From positions 1-19,394 of the forward strand of contig NZ_JAPJPF010000036.1 in NCBI RefSeq assembly GCF_030825805.1: a stretch of DNA of 19,394 nucleotides, written 5' to 3'. The notes under the pieces are model-generated. The model worked only from the letters and a program-made list of their open reading frames with translations. It was not told the DNA's origin and did not search any database. Made by a program: the position numbers and the translations under genes. Shown here piece after piece: positions 1 to 6,729 of the stretch. Every line of letters begins with the position of its first letter. Positions within the stretch are counted from its first letter, which is position 1. Source of the stretch: Streptococcus sp. (GTDB lineage: Bacteria; Bacillota; Bacilli; Lactobacillales; Streptococcaceae).

Positions 1-721
1 CCTTGTTGACGTTCTGTCCACCCGCACCAGATGCGTGGTAGATGTCAATCCGAAGATCTTTTGGATCAATGTCGTACTCAACTTCTTCGATTTCTGGCAT
101 GACCAGAACGGTTGCTGTAGAGGTATGGACACGCCCTTGGCTTTCTGTCACAGGAACCCGTTGCACCCGGTGGGCACCAGATTCATACTTGAGTTTCGAG
201 TAGACTGATTGACCAGAGACCATGGCTACGACTTCTTTGATCCCGCCAACGCCATTGTAGGAAGCTTCCATGACTTCAAAGCGCCAGCCTTGGATTTCTG
301 CGTATTTTTGGTACATCTGCAATAGATCACCAGCGAACAATTGGGCTTCGTCTCCTCCTGCTGCCCCACGGATTTCCAAGATAATGTTCTTATCATCGTT
401 TGGATCTTTTGGAAGAAGTAAGATCTTCAGTTTTTCTTCGTATTCTTCTTTTTCAGCCTTAGCATCCTTAAGTTCTTGCTTGGCCATTTCTTCCAAATCA
501 GCGTCTCCACCTGATTCTTTAATCATTTCTTCAGCATCGACGATATTTTGAAGGACTTGTTTGTACTCACGGTAAGCTGTCACCGTGTCACGAGTGGAAG
601 CTTCTTCTTTTGAAAGCTCCATAAAGCGTTTGGTATCAGAGACCACATCTGGGTCACTCAATAACTCTCCTAACTCTTCATAACGGTCTTCTACAGCTTG
701 TAGTTGATCATAGATATTCAT
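1..721 (-). CDS. prfA: Peptide chain release factor 1 (RF1), partial
   Basis: RF1 reads UAA and UAG stop codons on the ribosome and triggers release of the peptide. The visible part is the N-terminal ~240 residues, beginning [16 protein letters not shown]; the left edge cuts off the C-terminal third (family length about 359 aa). The catalytic GGQ tripeptide is present right at the edge, in [12 protein letters not shown] at the codons read from about position 40 to 1. The N-terminal helical domain is rich in Glu and Lys, as is usual. The ATG (721-719) overlaps the tdk TGA in an ATGA, and AAGGAG lies at the end of tdk, so the two genes are probably translationally coupled. The tdk-prfA order is common in streptococci. 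No odd residues were seen. Confidence 0.97.
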   Translation of the reverse strand, partial: MNIYDQLQAVEDRYEELGELLSDPDVVSDTKRFMELSKEEASTRDTVTAYREYKQVLQNIVDAEEMIKESGGDADLEEMAKQELKDAKAEKEEYEEKLKILLLPKDPNDDKNIILEIRGAAGGDEAQLFAGDLLQMYQKYAEIQGWRFEVMEASYNGVGGIKEVVAMVSGQSVYSKLKYESGAHRVQRVPVTESQGRVHTSTATVLVMPEIEEVEYDIDPKDLRIDIYHASGAGGQNVNK

Positions 722-1317
722 GTTTGCTCCTTAAGATTTTTTTCTTGATTAATGTCTGGATTAAAATAATGTTTGCGGCAAACCGAGATATAGGTCTCGT
801 GTCCACCAATCTGGATCTGCTCTCCATCGTAGACGGGTTTTCCCGCTTGGGTACGCAAGACCATAGTCGCCTTGCGGGAACAGTATTGGCAGATAGTTTT
901 GATCTCCTCAATCTTGTCCGCTAACAAGAGGAGGTGTTTGGAACCTTCAAAGAGTTCATTTCGGAAATCATTTTTGAGGCCAAAAGCCATCACCGGCACA
1001 TCCAGTTCATCAACAACCCTAGCCAAGTCATAGACATGGTGGCGTTTCAAAAACTGAGCTTCATCGATCAAGACACAATAGGGTTTCTCTTCCAAACTTT
1101 GGATATAACCGAAGATATCTGTCTCATCTTCAATGGCCATAGCTTCTCGTTTCATACCGATCCGGCTAGAAACTACTCCAACTCCATCTCGTGTATCGAT
1201 TGCCGAGGTCATGATGACGACGCTCTTGCCTTGCTCTTCATAATTATGGGCCACCTTCAAGATCTCAATGGTTTTCCCAGAGTTCATGGTCCCATATTTA
1301 TAATATAATTGTGCCAT
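718..1317 (-). CDS. tdk: Thymidine kinase (type II)
   Basis: Phosphorylates thymidine to dTMP with ATP in the cytosolic pyrimidine salvage pathway. The 199-aa length is normal for the bacterial type II enzyme. The P-loop GTMNSGKT lies at residues 9-16 and the Walker B-like DEAQ at 85-88. A structural zinc site is visible as CQYC (143-146) plus CRKH (180-183), giving three Cys and one His. The start has AGAAGG just upstream and a good promoter about 40 nt away. Its stop overlaps the prfA start by 4 nt, so tdk is the first gene of a tdk-prfA transcript. Confidence 0.97.
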   Translation of the reverse strand: MAQLYYKYGTMNSGKTIEILKVAHNYEEQGKSVVIMTSAIDTRDGVGVVSSRIGMKREAMAIEDETDIFGYIQSLEEKPYCVLIDEAQFLKRHHVYDLARVVDELDVPVMAFGLKNDFRNELFEGSKHLLLLADKIEEIKTICQYCSRKATMVLRTQAGKPVYDGEQIQIGGHETYISVCRKHYFNPDINQEKNLKEQT

Positions 1318-1352
1318 TTTCCTTCTGTTCTCTCTAAAATGTGTTTCATTAT

Positions 1353-1381
1353 ATTATAACACGGGCAGTAAATTAGGGCAA
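1353..1381 (-). promoter_or_regulatory. Sigma-A promoter of tdk-prfA
   Basis: On the minus strand, TTGCCC (1381-1376) and TATAAT (1358-1353) are separated by exactly 17 nt. The expected start of transcription is near 1346, about 30 nt before the tdk ATG. The -10 is perfect and the -35 keeps the TTG core. Confidence 0.8.
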
Positions 1382-1505
1382 CTTATAGAGAGGTTCACCA
1401 TTGGATGATGGACTATGGACGTAGAGTTCTACGAAGCCTTGTTTTTCCTGTTTGCACTAGCAAAAATTTCACTCTGTTGCCACTTCATTTTTGTTATTTG
1501 AGAAT
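1382..1505. other. Intergenic stretch without a recognised gene
   Basis: This is the stretch between the tdk promoter and the candidate small RNA. The only structure I see is a short inverted repeat, CGTAG-AGTT-CTACG, near 1420-1433. A plus-strand ATG reading frame starts near 1406, but it lacks a well-spaced ribosome binding site and runs through the small-RNA terminator, so I do not call it. Confidence 0.4.
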
Positions 1506-1568
1506 AAAAAAAGCGTCTATCATTTCCCTGACAAAATGACAAACGCAAGGTGAGAGACCACTTCTCAC
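1506..1568 (-). ncRNA. Candidate orphan small RNA
   Basis: On the minus strand an extended -10 promoter is followed within ~7 nt by a compact two-hairpin unit of about 63 nt. The first hairpin pairs GTGAGA (1568-1563) with TCTCAC (1555-1550). The second is an imperfect 13-position stem from 1546 to 1513 (ACGC/GCGT at its base), directly followed by seven U residues (A-run at 1512-1506), as in an intrinsic terminator. No reading frame with a ribosome binding site lies inside. The linker contains CACCUU, complementary to a Shine-Dalgarno sequence, so base pairing with mRNAs is possible. The TTTAAG-N5-TTTAAG repeat of CiaR-controlled csRNAs is absent upstream. It could instead be a leader attenuator for tdk, but tdk has its own promoter downstream of this terminator. 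Confidence 0.55.
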
Positions 1569-1574
1569 AAATTA

Positions 1575-1603
1575 ATTATACCATAATAAGTGAAGTTATG
1601 TAA
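1575..1603 (-). promoter_or_regulatory. Extended -10 promoter of the candidate small RNA
   Basis: Minus-strand TGG-TATAAT (1583-1575) is an extended -10 element. A weak -35, TTACAT, lies 17 nt upstream (about 1603-1598). The predicted start site falls at about 1568, at the base of the first hairpin. Confidence 0.6.
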
Positions 1604-1697
1604 GTAGGTAGTACTAAATATTGGTAAAAAATTTTTATATGGTTATTAAACTTATAATCGCAACATCTACATAGACTTCTTCTTTTCAAATAAAATG

Positions 1698-1730
1698 TGA
1701 TAAAATAAGGTTAAGATTTATAAAGGAGGT
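1698..1730 (+). promoter_or_regulatory. Promoter and strong ribosome binding site of the tautomerase gene
   Basis: TGA-TAAAAT (1698-1706) reads as an extended -10. No clear -35 lies 17 nt upstream. AAAGGAGGT (1722-1730) is a near-perfect Shine-Dalgarno sequence, 6 nt before the ATG at 1737, and fixes the start. Confidence 0.55.
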
Positions 1731-1736
1731 GGCGCA

Positions 1737-1919
1737 ATGCCATTTGTACGTATTGATTTATTCGAAGGGCGCACCTTGGAGCAAAAAAAAGCTTTGGCCA
1801 AGGAAGTAACCGAGGCTGTCGTTCGAAATACAGGTGCTCCGCAATCTGCTGTTCATGTCATTATCAATGATATGCCTGAAGGAACCTACTTCCCCCAAGG
1901 TGAAATGCGCACTAAATAA
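1737..1919 (+). CDS. 4-oxalocrotonate tautomerase family protein
   Basis: A 60-aa member of the 4-OT/DmpI family, small enzymes that use an N-terminal proline as general base in keto-enol tautomerisation and assemble as oligomers. After removal of Met the chain starts PFVRIDLFEGR, giving the catalytic Pro1 and the conserved Arg11. The position of the second catalytic arginine of classical 4-OT (Arg39, in VRVII) is His here (VHVII), and the aromatic position 50 is Tyr rather than Phe. The physiological substrate in streptococci is not known, and the changed site suggests it is not 4-oxalocrotonate. It is a single-gene unit with its own promoter and is followed at once by a structured repeat that ends in a terminator. 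Confidence 0.88.
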   Translation: MPFVRIDLFEGRTLEQKKALAKEVTEAVVRNTGAPQSAVHVIINDMPEGTYFPQGEMRTK

Positions 1920-2069
1920 GAGAGTGGGACAGAAATCGGTAATTCGTTAGAATTCGATTTCGTCGTCCCACCTCCGCACAGTTGAGTAGGGCTGTAAAAG
2001 CTGATGAAATCAGCGTAGTAGAGCCCACTCAACCACTGCGTTTTGCTCGATAATCCAAAGACAATTGAG
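1919..2069. repeat. Structured ~150-nt intergenic repeat, copy 1
   Basis: Matches 19244-19394 with 6 differences in 151 positions, all transitions. It contains two strong hairpins. Hairpin I runs TGGGAC (1925-1930) to GTCCCA (1965-1970), with matching inner arms around AGAAATCG and GAATTC. Hairpin II runs TTGAGT-a-GGGCT to AGCCC-ACTCAA (about 1982-2033) with an inner GCTGAT-GAA-ATCAGC. Copy 1 begins on the stop codon of the tautomerase gene and ends at a terminator hairpin. It has no coding potential with a ribosome binding site. It is probably a mobile or dispersed streptococcal intergenic repeat; I cannot name its class with certainty. Confidence 0.85.
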
Positions 2070-2098
2070 AGGCTAGGACTTTTGTCCCAGCCTCTTTT
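2069..2098 (+). terminator. Intrinsic terminator between tautomerase and MATE genes
   Basis: GAGGCTAGGAC (2069-2079), a TTTT loop and GTCCCAGCCTC (2084-2094) form an 11-position stem with one mismatch, followed by TTTT. The T-run serves the plus strand (tautomerase plus repeat). The stop codon of the convergent MATE gene (2099-2097) sits in this T-run, so the hairpin may also mark the end of that transcript. Confidence 0.75.
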
Positions 2099-3443
2099 AG
2101 GAATTTTGGTATTTCTTTTGTATCTGCCATAGTCGAAGTTGGTAGCAGATTCCACTCACAACAAGGCTAGAAATGAGGCCAATCCAATAAGCATGGGGAC
2201 CGAGGTCAGTCACATGATCAAGGAAAATCCCTAGAGGAATAGAGATACTCCAATAACTAAAGACTCCTAATAAGAAAGGAACGGTTGTATCCTTATAGCC
2301 TCGCAAAATTCCTTGTAGGGGGGCTGCAAAGGTATCGGCTACTTGGAAAAAGAGACTAAAGGTCATGAATATAGCCGTTTGCTGAACAAAGATTGGATCC
2401 TTGCCATACAATCCAGCCAGTTGGTAGCGGAATGTATATAGAAAGACAAGGGTAATAATCGCAAAGCCAAAGGCTGTCAATCGTCCCAAACGGCAATATT
2501 GTTTCACTACCTCCGGTCTTCCGGCTCCTAGTTCGTAAGATACAATAATGGCCATGGTGCTTGAGATACTAACTGGGAAAGCATACATCATGTTTGAAAA
2601 GTTCATAGCAGATTGGTGACTAGCAATGGTGAGTGATGGGAATTTTGCCATGAGCAGTCCAACAAGTGAGAAGATGATGACTTCAGCAAAAACAATTCCC
2701 CCGATTGGAAGGCCAAGGTGCAATACTTCTTTGACCCCTTTAAGATCATAAGGTTGTGGCTTCCACAATTGATAAGGAGTTACCTTGGGATGCTTGCATA
2801 AGATCAAAACTGCAATAATTAGTAGAACCCAGTAGGCCAGAGAGGTCCCCAGGCCTGCTCCTGCTCCTCCCATCTCTGGAACACCAAAGGCTCCATAGAT
2901 AAGGACATAGTTAAAACAGGCATTCAAAGGCAAGAGCAAGAGCATTAAGTACATGGATAGACGCGTCATTCCCAACGTATCCAGGAAGGTTCGCACGATA
3001 CTAAAGAGCAACAAGGGTAGGATTCCTAAAGAAAGGAAATATAAGTAGCGAATGGCTATCTGAGCAACAACATCTTCTAAGCCGATCTGCTTGAGTATGA
3101 TTGGTGCAATCCCCCAGACAAAGCCTATTAAGAGAACAGCCATACCAAATGACATATAAAGAAATTGATAAAAATCGCCAGCAATCCGTTCTTTGTCTCC
3201 CTTGCCTAGGTGATGCCCGACAATCGGCGTTAGGGCAGAGACAATTCCTGTCAGGAAAGTAAAAAAGGGATTCCATAGACTCGTAGCCGTAGAAACACCA
3301 GCCAAATCAAGGGTACGATACTGACCAGTCATGGCTGTATCTACAAAGCTGGCAGAATAATTGGCCAATTGGTAGACCAAAATCGGCAAAAAAAGACTCA
3401 AAAATAAGCGCAAGCGCTCTTTAAAATGATGGGTTAGATACAT
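2097..3443 (-). CDS. MATE family multidrug/toxin efflux transporter
   Basis: A 448-aa integral membrane protein of the NorM/DinF-like MATE family, which exports cationic drugs, dyes or metabolites in exchange for Na+ or H+. The protein is hydrophobic throughout, consistent with 12 membrane segments in two six-helix halves. Family-typical features include the N-terminal PILVYQLANYSASFVDTAMTGQ and TPIVGHHLGKGDKERI after the second helix, and in the second half GLPIGGIVFAEV and SYELGAGRPE. The length is normal. It is monocistronic, with its own promoter (TTGACA) after the pbuX terminator, and is convergent with the tautomerase gene. The substrate cannot be told from sequence. The ribosome binding site is modest (AAGAGAG). 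Confidence 0.9.
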   Translation of the reverse strand: MYLTHHFKERLRLFLSLFLPILVYQLANYSASFVDTAMTGQYRTLDLAGVSTATSLWNPFFTFLTGIVSALTPIVGHHLGKGDKERIAGDFYQFLYMSFGMAVLLIGFVWGIAPIILKQIGLEDVVAQIAIRYLYFLSLGILPLLLFSIVRTFLDTLGMTRLSMYLMLLLLPLNACFNYVLIYGAFGVPEMGGAGAGLGTSLAYWVLLIIAVLILCKHPKVTPYQLWKPQPYDLKGVKEVLHLGLPIGGIVFAEVIIFSLVGLLMAKFPSLTIASHQSAMNFSNMMYAFPVSISSTMAIIVSYELGAGRPEVVKQYCRLGRLTAFGFAIITLVFLYTFRYQLAGLYGKDPIFVQQTAIFMTFSLFFQVADTFAAPLQGILRGYKDTTVPFLLGVFSYWSISIPLGIFLDHVTDLGPHAYWIGLISSLVVSGICYQLRLWQIQKKYQNS

Positions 3444-3484
3444 GGTAGGACTCTCTTCTTATCATGGTGAAATTTTCTCTTACC

Positions 3485-3513
3485 ACTCTACTATATGTCT
3501 CCTTAAATGTCAA
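3485..3513 (-). promoter_or_regulatory. Promoter of the MATE gene
   Basis: A perfect -35 TTGACA (3513-3508) and a -10 TAGAGT (3490-3485) are 17 nt apart on the minus strand, about 40 nt before the MATE ATG. Confidence 0.6.
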
Positions 3514-3520
3514 AAAAATT

Positions 3521-3556
3521 AAAAAACTGAAGATCTAACGGATCCTCAGCTTTTTT
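3521..3556 (-). terminator. Terminator after pbuX, probably bidirectional
   Basis: CTGAAGATC and GATCCTCAG (3527-3549) form a 9-position stem with one mismatch around a TAACG loop. Six U follow on the minus strand (A-run 3526-3521), and a T-run on the plus strand (3551-3556) would serve the other direction. It closes the guaC/xpt/pbuX transcript. Confidence 0.85.
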
Positions 3557-3559
3557 AGA

Positions 3560-4822
3560 TTATTTTTTATTGCGGTTTAAGATGGCGTTCAGAATGATAG
3601 CCAAGACACTGGCAACAACAATTCCGTTTGCAAAGAACATTTTAAAGGCACTTGGTAGGCCATTAAAGAGGGTGCTGTTGTTCAATCCTACCCCTGCTGC
3701 GATCGATACAGCTGCGATGAGGAAATTGTGCTCATTGTGCTCAAAATCAACACGCGCAAGGATCTGCATCCCTTGAATAGACACAAAACCAAACATGACT
3801 AGCATAGCTCCACCAAGTACTGGACTTGGAATGATTTGCGCCAAAGCTCCAAACTTAGGCAGGAGACCAAGAAGAACGAGGAAGCCAGCCGCGTAGTAGA
3901 TTGGAAGACGGGTCTTGATACCAGACAATTTCACCAAGCCGACATTTTGTGAGAATCCAGTGTATGGGAAGGTATTGAAGATACCGCCAAGAAGGACGGC
4001 CAAACCTTCAGCGCGGTAACCATTACGGAGGCGCGTGCTATCAATTGGATCTTTGGTAATATCTGATAGGGCAAGATAGACACCAGTCGATTCGACCATG
4101 GAAACAGTTGCGATGATACACATCATGACGATTGAAGTAATTTCAAACTTAGGAGCTCCAAAGAAGAATGGTGTTGGAACGTGAACAACTGGAGCTTGTG
4201 CTACTGGTGCGAAGTCCACCAAGCCCATAGAAGCTGCGATGGCTGTCCCAACGATCAACCCAATCAAAATAGAGATGGATTTGATAAAGCCAGTTGTATA
4301 GATGTTGACCACCAGAATGATGAGGATGGTAATAACAGCTAAAATCAGACTTTGAACTGTTGGTTCTTCAGCATTGTTCCCCATGTTTCCAATAGCGACT
4401 GGAATCAAGGTCAAACCAATGGTCGTAATGACAGATCCCGTCACAATAGATGGGAAAAGGTTAGCGATTTTAGAGAAGAAACCTGAGACCAGAACCACAT
4501 AAATCCCGGAAACAATCAAGGCACCAAACATGGCACCACTACCATGACTAGCCCCAATCATGCTGAGAGGTGCCACAGACTGGAAGGCAACCCCAAGGAC
4601 GACTGGAAGACCAATCCCGAAGTATTTGTTTAATTGCAATTGCAGGAAGGTGGCTACCCCACACATAAAGATATCTGTAGAGATGAGATAGGTCAATTGT
4701 TGGGCATTATAACCCAAAGCACCTGCAATCATGATCGGTACTAAAATAGAGCCCGAATACATGGCCAATAGGTGCTGCAAGCCTAGAATGGCCGCCTGTG
4801 AATGGTTTTCTTGTTTTTGCAT
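3560..4822 (-). CDS. pbuX: Xanthine permease (NCS2 nucleobase:cation symporter)
   Basis: A 420-aa membrane transporter of the nucleobase:cation symporter-2 family that imports xanthine or a related purine for salvage by Xpt. The hydrophobic protein fits the 14-segment NCS2 fold. Characteristic stretches include the N-terminal LGLQHLLAMYSGSILVPIMI, the central VESTGVYLALSD and TFPYTGFSQNVGLVKLSG (NCS2 signature region), and PSPVLGGAMLVMFGFV. Its ATG overlaps the xpt stop in a TAATG, and AAGGAGG lies ten bases upstream in the end of xpt, so translation is coupled to xpt. Expression should follow the upstream guanine riboswitch. The xpt linkage makes xanthine the likely substrate; uracil is less likely. 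Confidence 0.92.
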   Translation of the reverse strand: MQKQENHSQAAILGLQHLLAMYSGSILVPIMIAGALGYNAQQLTYLISTDIFMCGVATFLQLQLNKYFGIGLPVVLGVAFQSVAPLSMIGASHGSGAMFGALIVSGIYVVLVSGFFSKIANLFPSIVTGSVITTIGLTLIPVAIGNMGNNAEEPTVQSLILAVITILIILVVNIYTTGFIKSISILIGLIVGTAIAASMGLVDFAPVAQAPVVHVPTPFFFGAPKFEITSIVMMCIIATVSMVESTGVYLALSDITKDPIDSTRLRNGYRAEGLAVLLGGIFNTFPYTGFSQNVGLVKLSGIKTRLPIYYAAGFLVLLGLLPKFGALAQIIPSPVLGGAMLVMFGFVSIQGMQILARVDFEHNEHNFLIAAVSIAAGVGLNNSTLFNGLPSAFKMFFANGIVVASVLAIILNAILNRNKK

Positions 4823-5403
4823 TAGATGTCTGCCTCCTTAAATACAACCTGACCGTTTTCAAAACGGTCCAAACGAGCAAGTGAAACAACGGGGTAGCCG
4901 AGTTCTTCTAGCAGCCCACGGCCATCTTGGAAGGATTTCTCAATGACGATACCGACTGCTTCTACACTGGCACCCGCTTGTTCGATAATCTGGATCAAGC
5001 CCTTAGCTGCTTGGCCATTTGCCAGAAAGTCATCGATGATTAAGACGCGATCATCTGGTGTTAAAAACTTGCTAGCAATGGAAACCGTACTGGTTACTTG
5101 CTTGGTAAAGGAATAGACTTCTGCTGTCAAAATCCCTTCATTCATGGTAATATTCTTGGCTTTTTTAGCAAAAATCATGGGAAGTTCCAAAGCTTCTGCC
5201 ACATAAAGGGCAGGAGCGATTCCGGAAGCTTCAATGGTCACAATCTTGGTCAGACCAGCATCTTTAAAGCGTTCCGCAAAAGCCTTCCCAATTTCTTTCA
5301 TCAACTGGTAATCCACTTGGTGGGTCAAGAAGGAATCAACCTTGAGGATGTTTTCTCCCAGGACATTTCCGTCTTTTAATATGCGTTCTTCTAAAAATTT
5401 CAT
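4822..5403 (-). CDS. xpt: Xanthine phosphoribosyltransferase
   Basis: Converts xanthine and PRPP to XMP in the cytosol, feeding GMP synthesis. The length of 193 aa matches the family (about 190-197). The PRPP-binding motif [14 protein letters not shown] is at residues 120-133 and a substrate-loop segment [10 protein letters not shown] at 56-65. The start ATG is preceded by AGGAGAAAAC. The gene follows a guanine-type riboswitch with an intrinsic terminator, and its stop overlaps pbuX by one base. The xpt-pbuX pair under a guanine riboswitch is a well-known Firmicutes arrangement. Confidence 0.96.
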   Translation of the reverse strand: MKFLEERILKDGNVLGENILKVDSFLTHQVDYQLMKEIGKAFAERFKDAGLTKIVTIEASGIAPALYVAEALELPMIFAKKAKNITMNEGILTAEVYSFTKQVTSTVSIASKFLTPDDRVLIIDDFLANGQAAKGLIQIIEQAGASVEAVGIVIEKSFQDGRGLLEELGYPVVSLARLDRFENGQVVFKEADI

Positions 5404-5427
5404 GTTTTCTCCTAAACAGTTTGGAAC

Positions 5428-5458
5428 AAAAAATAGAGACTTACCAAGTAAGCCTCTA
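5428..5458 (-). terminator. Riboswitch-controlled terminator in the xpt leader
   Basis: TAGAGGCTTAC and GTAAGTCTCTA (5458-5434) form an 11-bp stem (one G-U) with a 3-nt loop, followed by six U (5433-5428). The 5' arm GGCTTACTT can alternatively pair with AAGTAAGTC from the 3' strand of aptamer stem P1, giving a 9-bp antiterminator. Binding of purine stabilises P1, frees the terminator and switches xpt-pbuX off. Confidence 0.9.
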
Positions 5459-5491
5459 CAGAATCCAAGTATCCCTGGATCAATCTAAGAC

Positions 5492-5558
5492 TTACTTATT
5501 GTTAGGTGTTCCGGCACCTTGTAGAGACCTTGCGCCAATCCGCAAGATAAATAAGTAA
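5492..5558 (-). promoter_or_regulatory. Purine (guanine-type) riboswitch aptamer
   Basis: The aptamer has a 9-bp P1 (TTACTTATT at 5558-5550 with AATAAGTAA at 5500-5492). P2 is CTTGCG/CGCAAG with an L2 of GATTGG type, and J2/3 reads GTCTCTAC (family GUUUCUAC). P3 is AGGTG/CACCT with loop CCGGAA, and J3/1 contains AC-AA. The C at the position of C74 indicates guanine or hypoxanthine specificity rather than adenine. The usual A21-U75 pair next to the binding site appears as U-A here, a compensated change. It lies only 8 nt after the guaC stop codon. Confidence 0.9.
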
Positions 5559-5566
5559 TTGTAGTT

Positions 5567-6595
5567 TTAATGAGAGTCGCCGTTCCAGATAGAATTCTTT
5601 ACGATGACATAATCGACATGCTTGAGATCAGCAACCTTGCGACCTCCAGCATAGGAAATAGAACTTTGCAAGTCTTGCTCCATCTCTGTCAAGGTATCTT
5701 GCAGATGACCTTTGGCTGGTAGAAGGATTCTCTTGCCTTCAACATTCTTATAAGCCCCTTTTTGGTACTCGGAAGCAGATCCGTAATACTCCTTAAAGGA
5801 TTCTCCATCTACTTCAATCGTTTTCCCTGGGCTTTCAATATGACCTGCAAAGAGAGAGCCAATCATGACCATGCTAGCACCAAAGCGAATGGATTTAGCA
5901 ATATCTCCGTGCGTCCGAATCCCCCCGTCCGCAATAATCGGCTTGCGAGCTGCTTTTGAACACCAACGAAGGGCTGCTAACTGCCAACCGCCAGTACCAA
6001 AGCCAGTCTTCACTTTGGTGATGCAGACCTTACCAGGACCGATCCCGACCTTGGTAGCATCCGCTCCAGCATTTTCCAACTCACGAACGGCCTCTGGTGT
6101 TCCGACATTTCCTGCGATGACAAAGGTATCTGGCAACTCCTTCTTGATATGCTGGATCATTTGGATCACACTATCTGAGTGACCGTGAGCGATATCGATG
6201 GTGATGTATTCAGGCGCATCGTCCTTGAGTTGAGTCACAAAGTCGTACTCATAGTCTTTTACTCCAACTGAGATAGAAGCAATTAAACCTTGATCGTGCA
6301 TGCGTTTGATAAAAGGGATTCGACCAGCTTCGTCAAAGCGGTGCATAATGTAAAAATATCCCCCTTTAGCCAGTTGCTCGGCCACATCCTCATCGAGGAT
6401 AGTCTGCATGTTGGCAGGTACGACTGGCAACTTGAAAGTGTGATTACCAAACTGAACTGACGTGTCAGCTTCTGCACGACTTTTGATAATGCACTTGTTA
6501 GGGATTAATTGAATATCTTCGTAATCAAAGATTGGAAATTCGTTTAACATACGGATTGAAATCTCGTTTCTAAATTTTAAATCGTGATGGTTCAT
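5567..6595 (-). CDS. guaC: GMP reductase
   Basis: Reduces GMP to IMP with NADPH and release of ammonia, linking guanine and adenine nucleotide pools in the cytosol. The IMPDH/GMPR TIM-barrel is clear: the flavin-free active-site loop [15 protein letters not shown] holds the catalytic Cys (residue 191 from this start), [19 protein letters not shown] binds the phosphate, and [12 protein letters not shown] follows. I chose ATG 6595 because GGAAGG lies 7 nt upstream and the promoter would start the RNA near 6618. A longer frame from 6619 would begin at the transcript start. The family-usual start, ATG 6550 ([15 protein letters not shown], 327 aa), has no good ribosome binding site. The riboswitch-xpt-pbuX unit follows directly. 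Confidence 0.93.
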   Translation of the reverse strand: MNHHDLKFRNEISIRMLNEFPIFDYEDIQLIPNKCIIKSRAEADTSVQFGNHTFKLPVVPANMQTILDEDVAEQLAKGGYFYIMHRFDEAGRIPFIKRMHDQGLIASISVGVKDYEYDFVTQLKDDAPEYITIDIAHGHSDSVIQMIQHIKKELPDTFVIAGNVGTPEAVRELENAGADATKVGIGPGKVCITKVKTGFGTGGWQLAALRWCSKAARKPIIADGGIRTHGDIAKSIRFGASMVMIGSLFAGHIESPGKTIEVDGESFKEYYGSASEYQKGAYKNVEGKRILLPAKGHLQDTLTEMEQDLQSSISYAGGRKVADLKHVDYVIVKNSIWNGDSH

Positions 6596-6624
6596 CACTA
6601 CGCCTTCCGACGTTTCCATTCAAG

Positions 6625-6653
6625 ATTATAACAAAGATACGGAGTCGATTCAA
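6625..6653 (-). promoter_or_regulatory. Promoter of guaC
   Basis: TTGAAT (6653-6648), a 17-nt spacer and TATAAT (6630-6625) with an extended TGT immediately before it. The start of transcription is expected near 6618, leaving a leader of about 23 nt with the GGAAGG ribosome binding site (6608-6603). Confidence 0.82.
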
Positions 6654-6729
6654 TTAGAATGCTGATTATCTAAATAATGTTCGGAAATTACTAGACGATT
6701 GTTTAGAGGAGTTTCTATATATGAGTTAT

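Noticed and set aside
934..1308. 124-aa plus-strand frame antisense to tdk
   Set aside because: Shadow of tdk; no start signals.
1506..1568. Naming the small RNA a CiaR-controlled csRNA
   Set aside because: The TTTAAG-N5-TTTAAG repeat expected at the promoter is absent.
1886..2155. 89-aa minus-strand frame across the repeat
   Set aside because: It covers the structured repeat and the ends of two convergent genes and has no ribosome binding site.
5558..5563. TACAAT as the -10 of an xpt promoter
   Set aside because: Transcription would begin inside stem P1 of the riboswitch, and no -35 is present at 17 nt.
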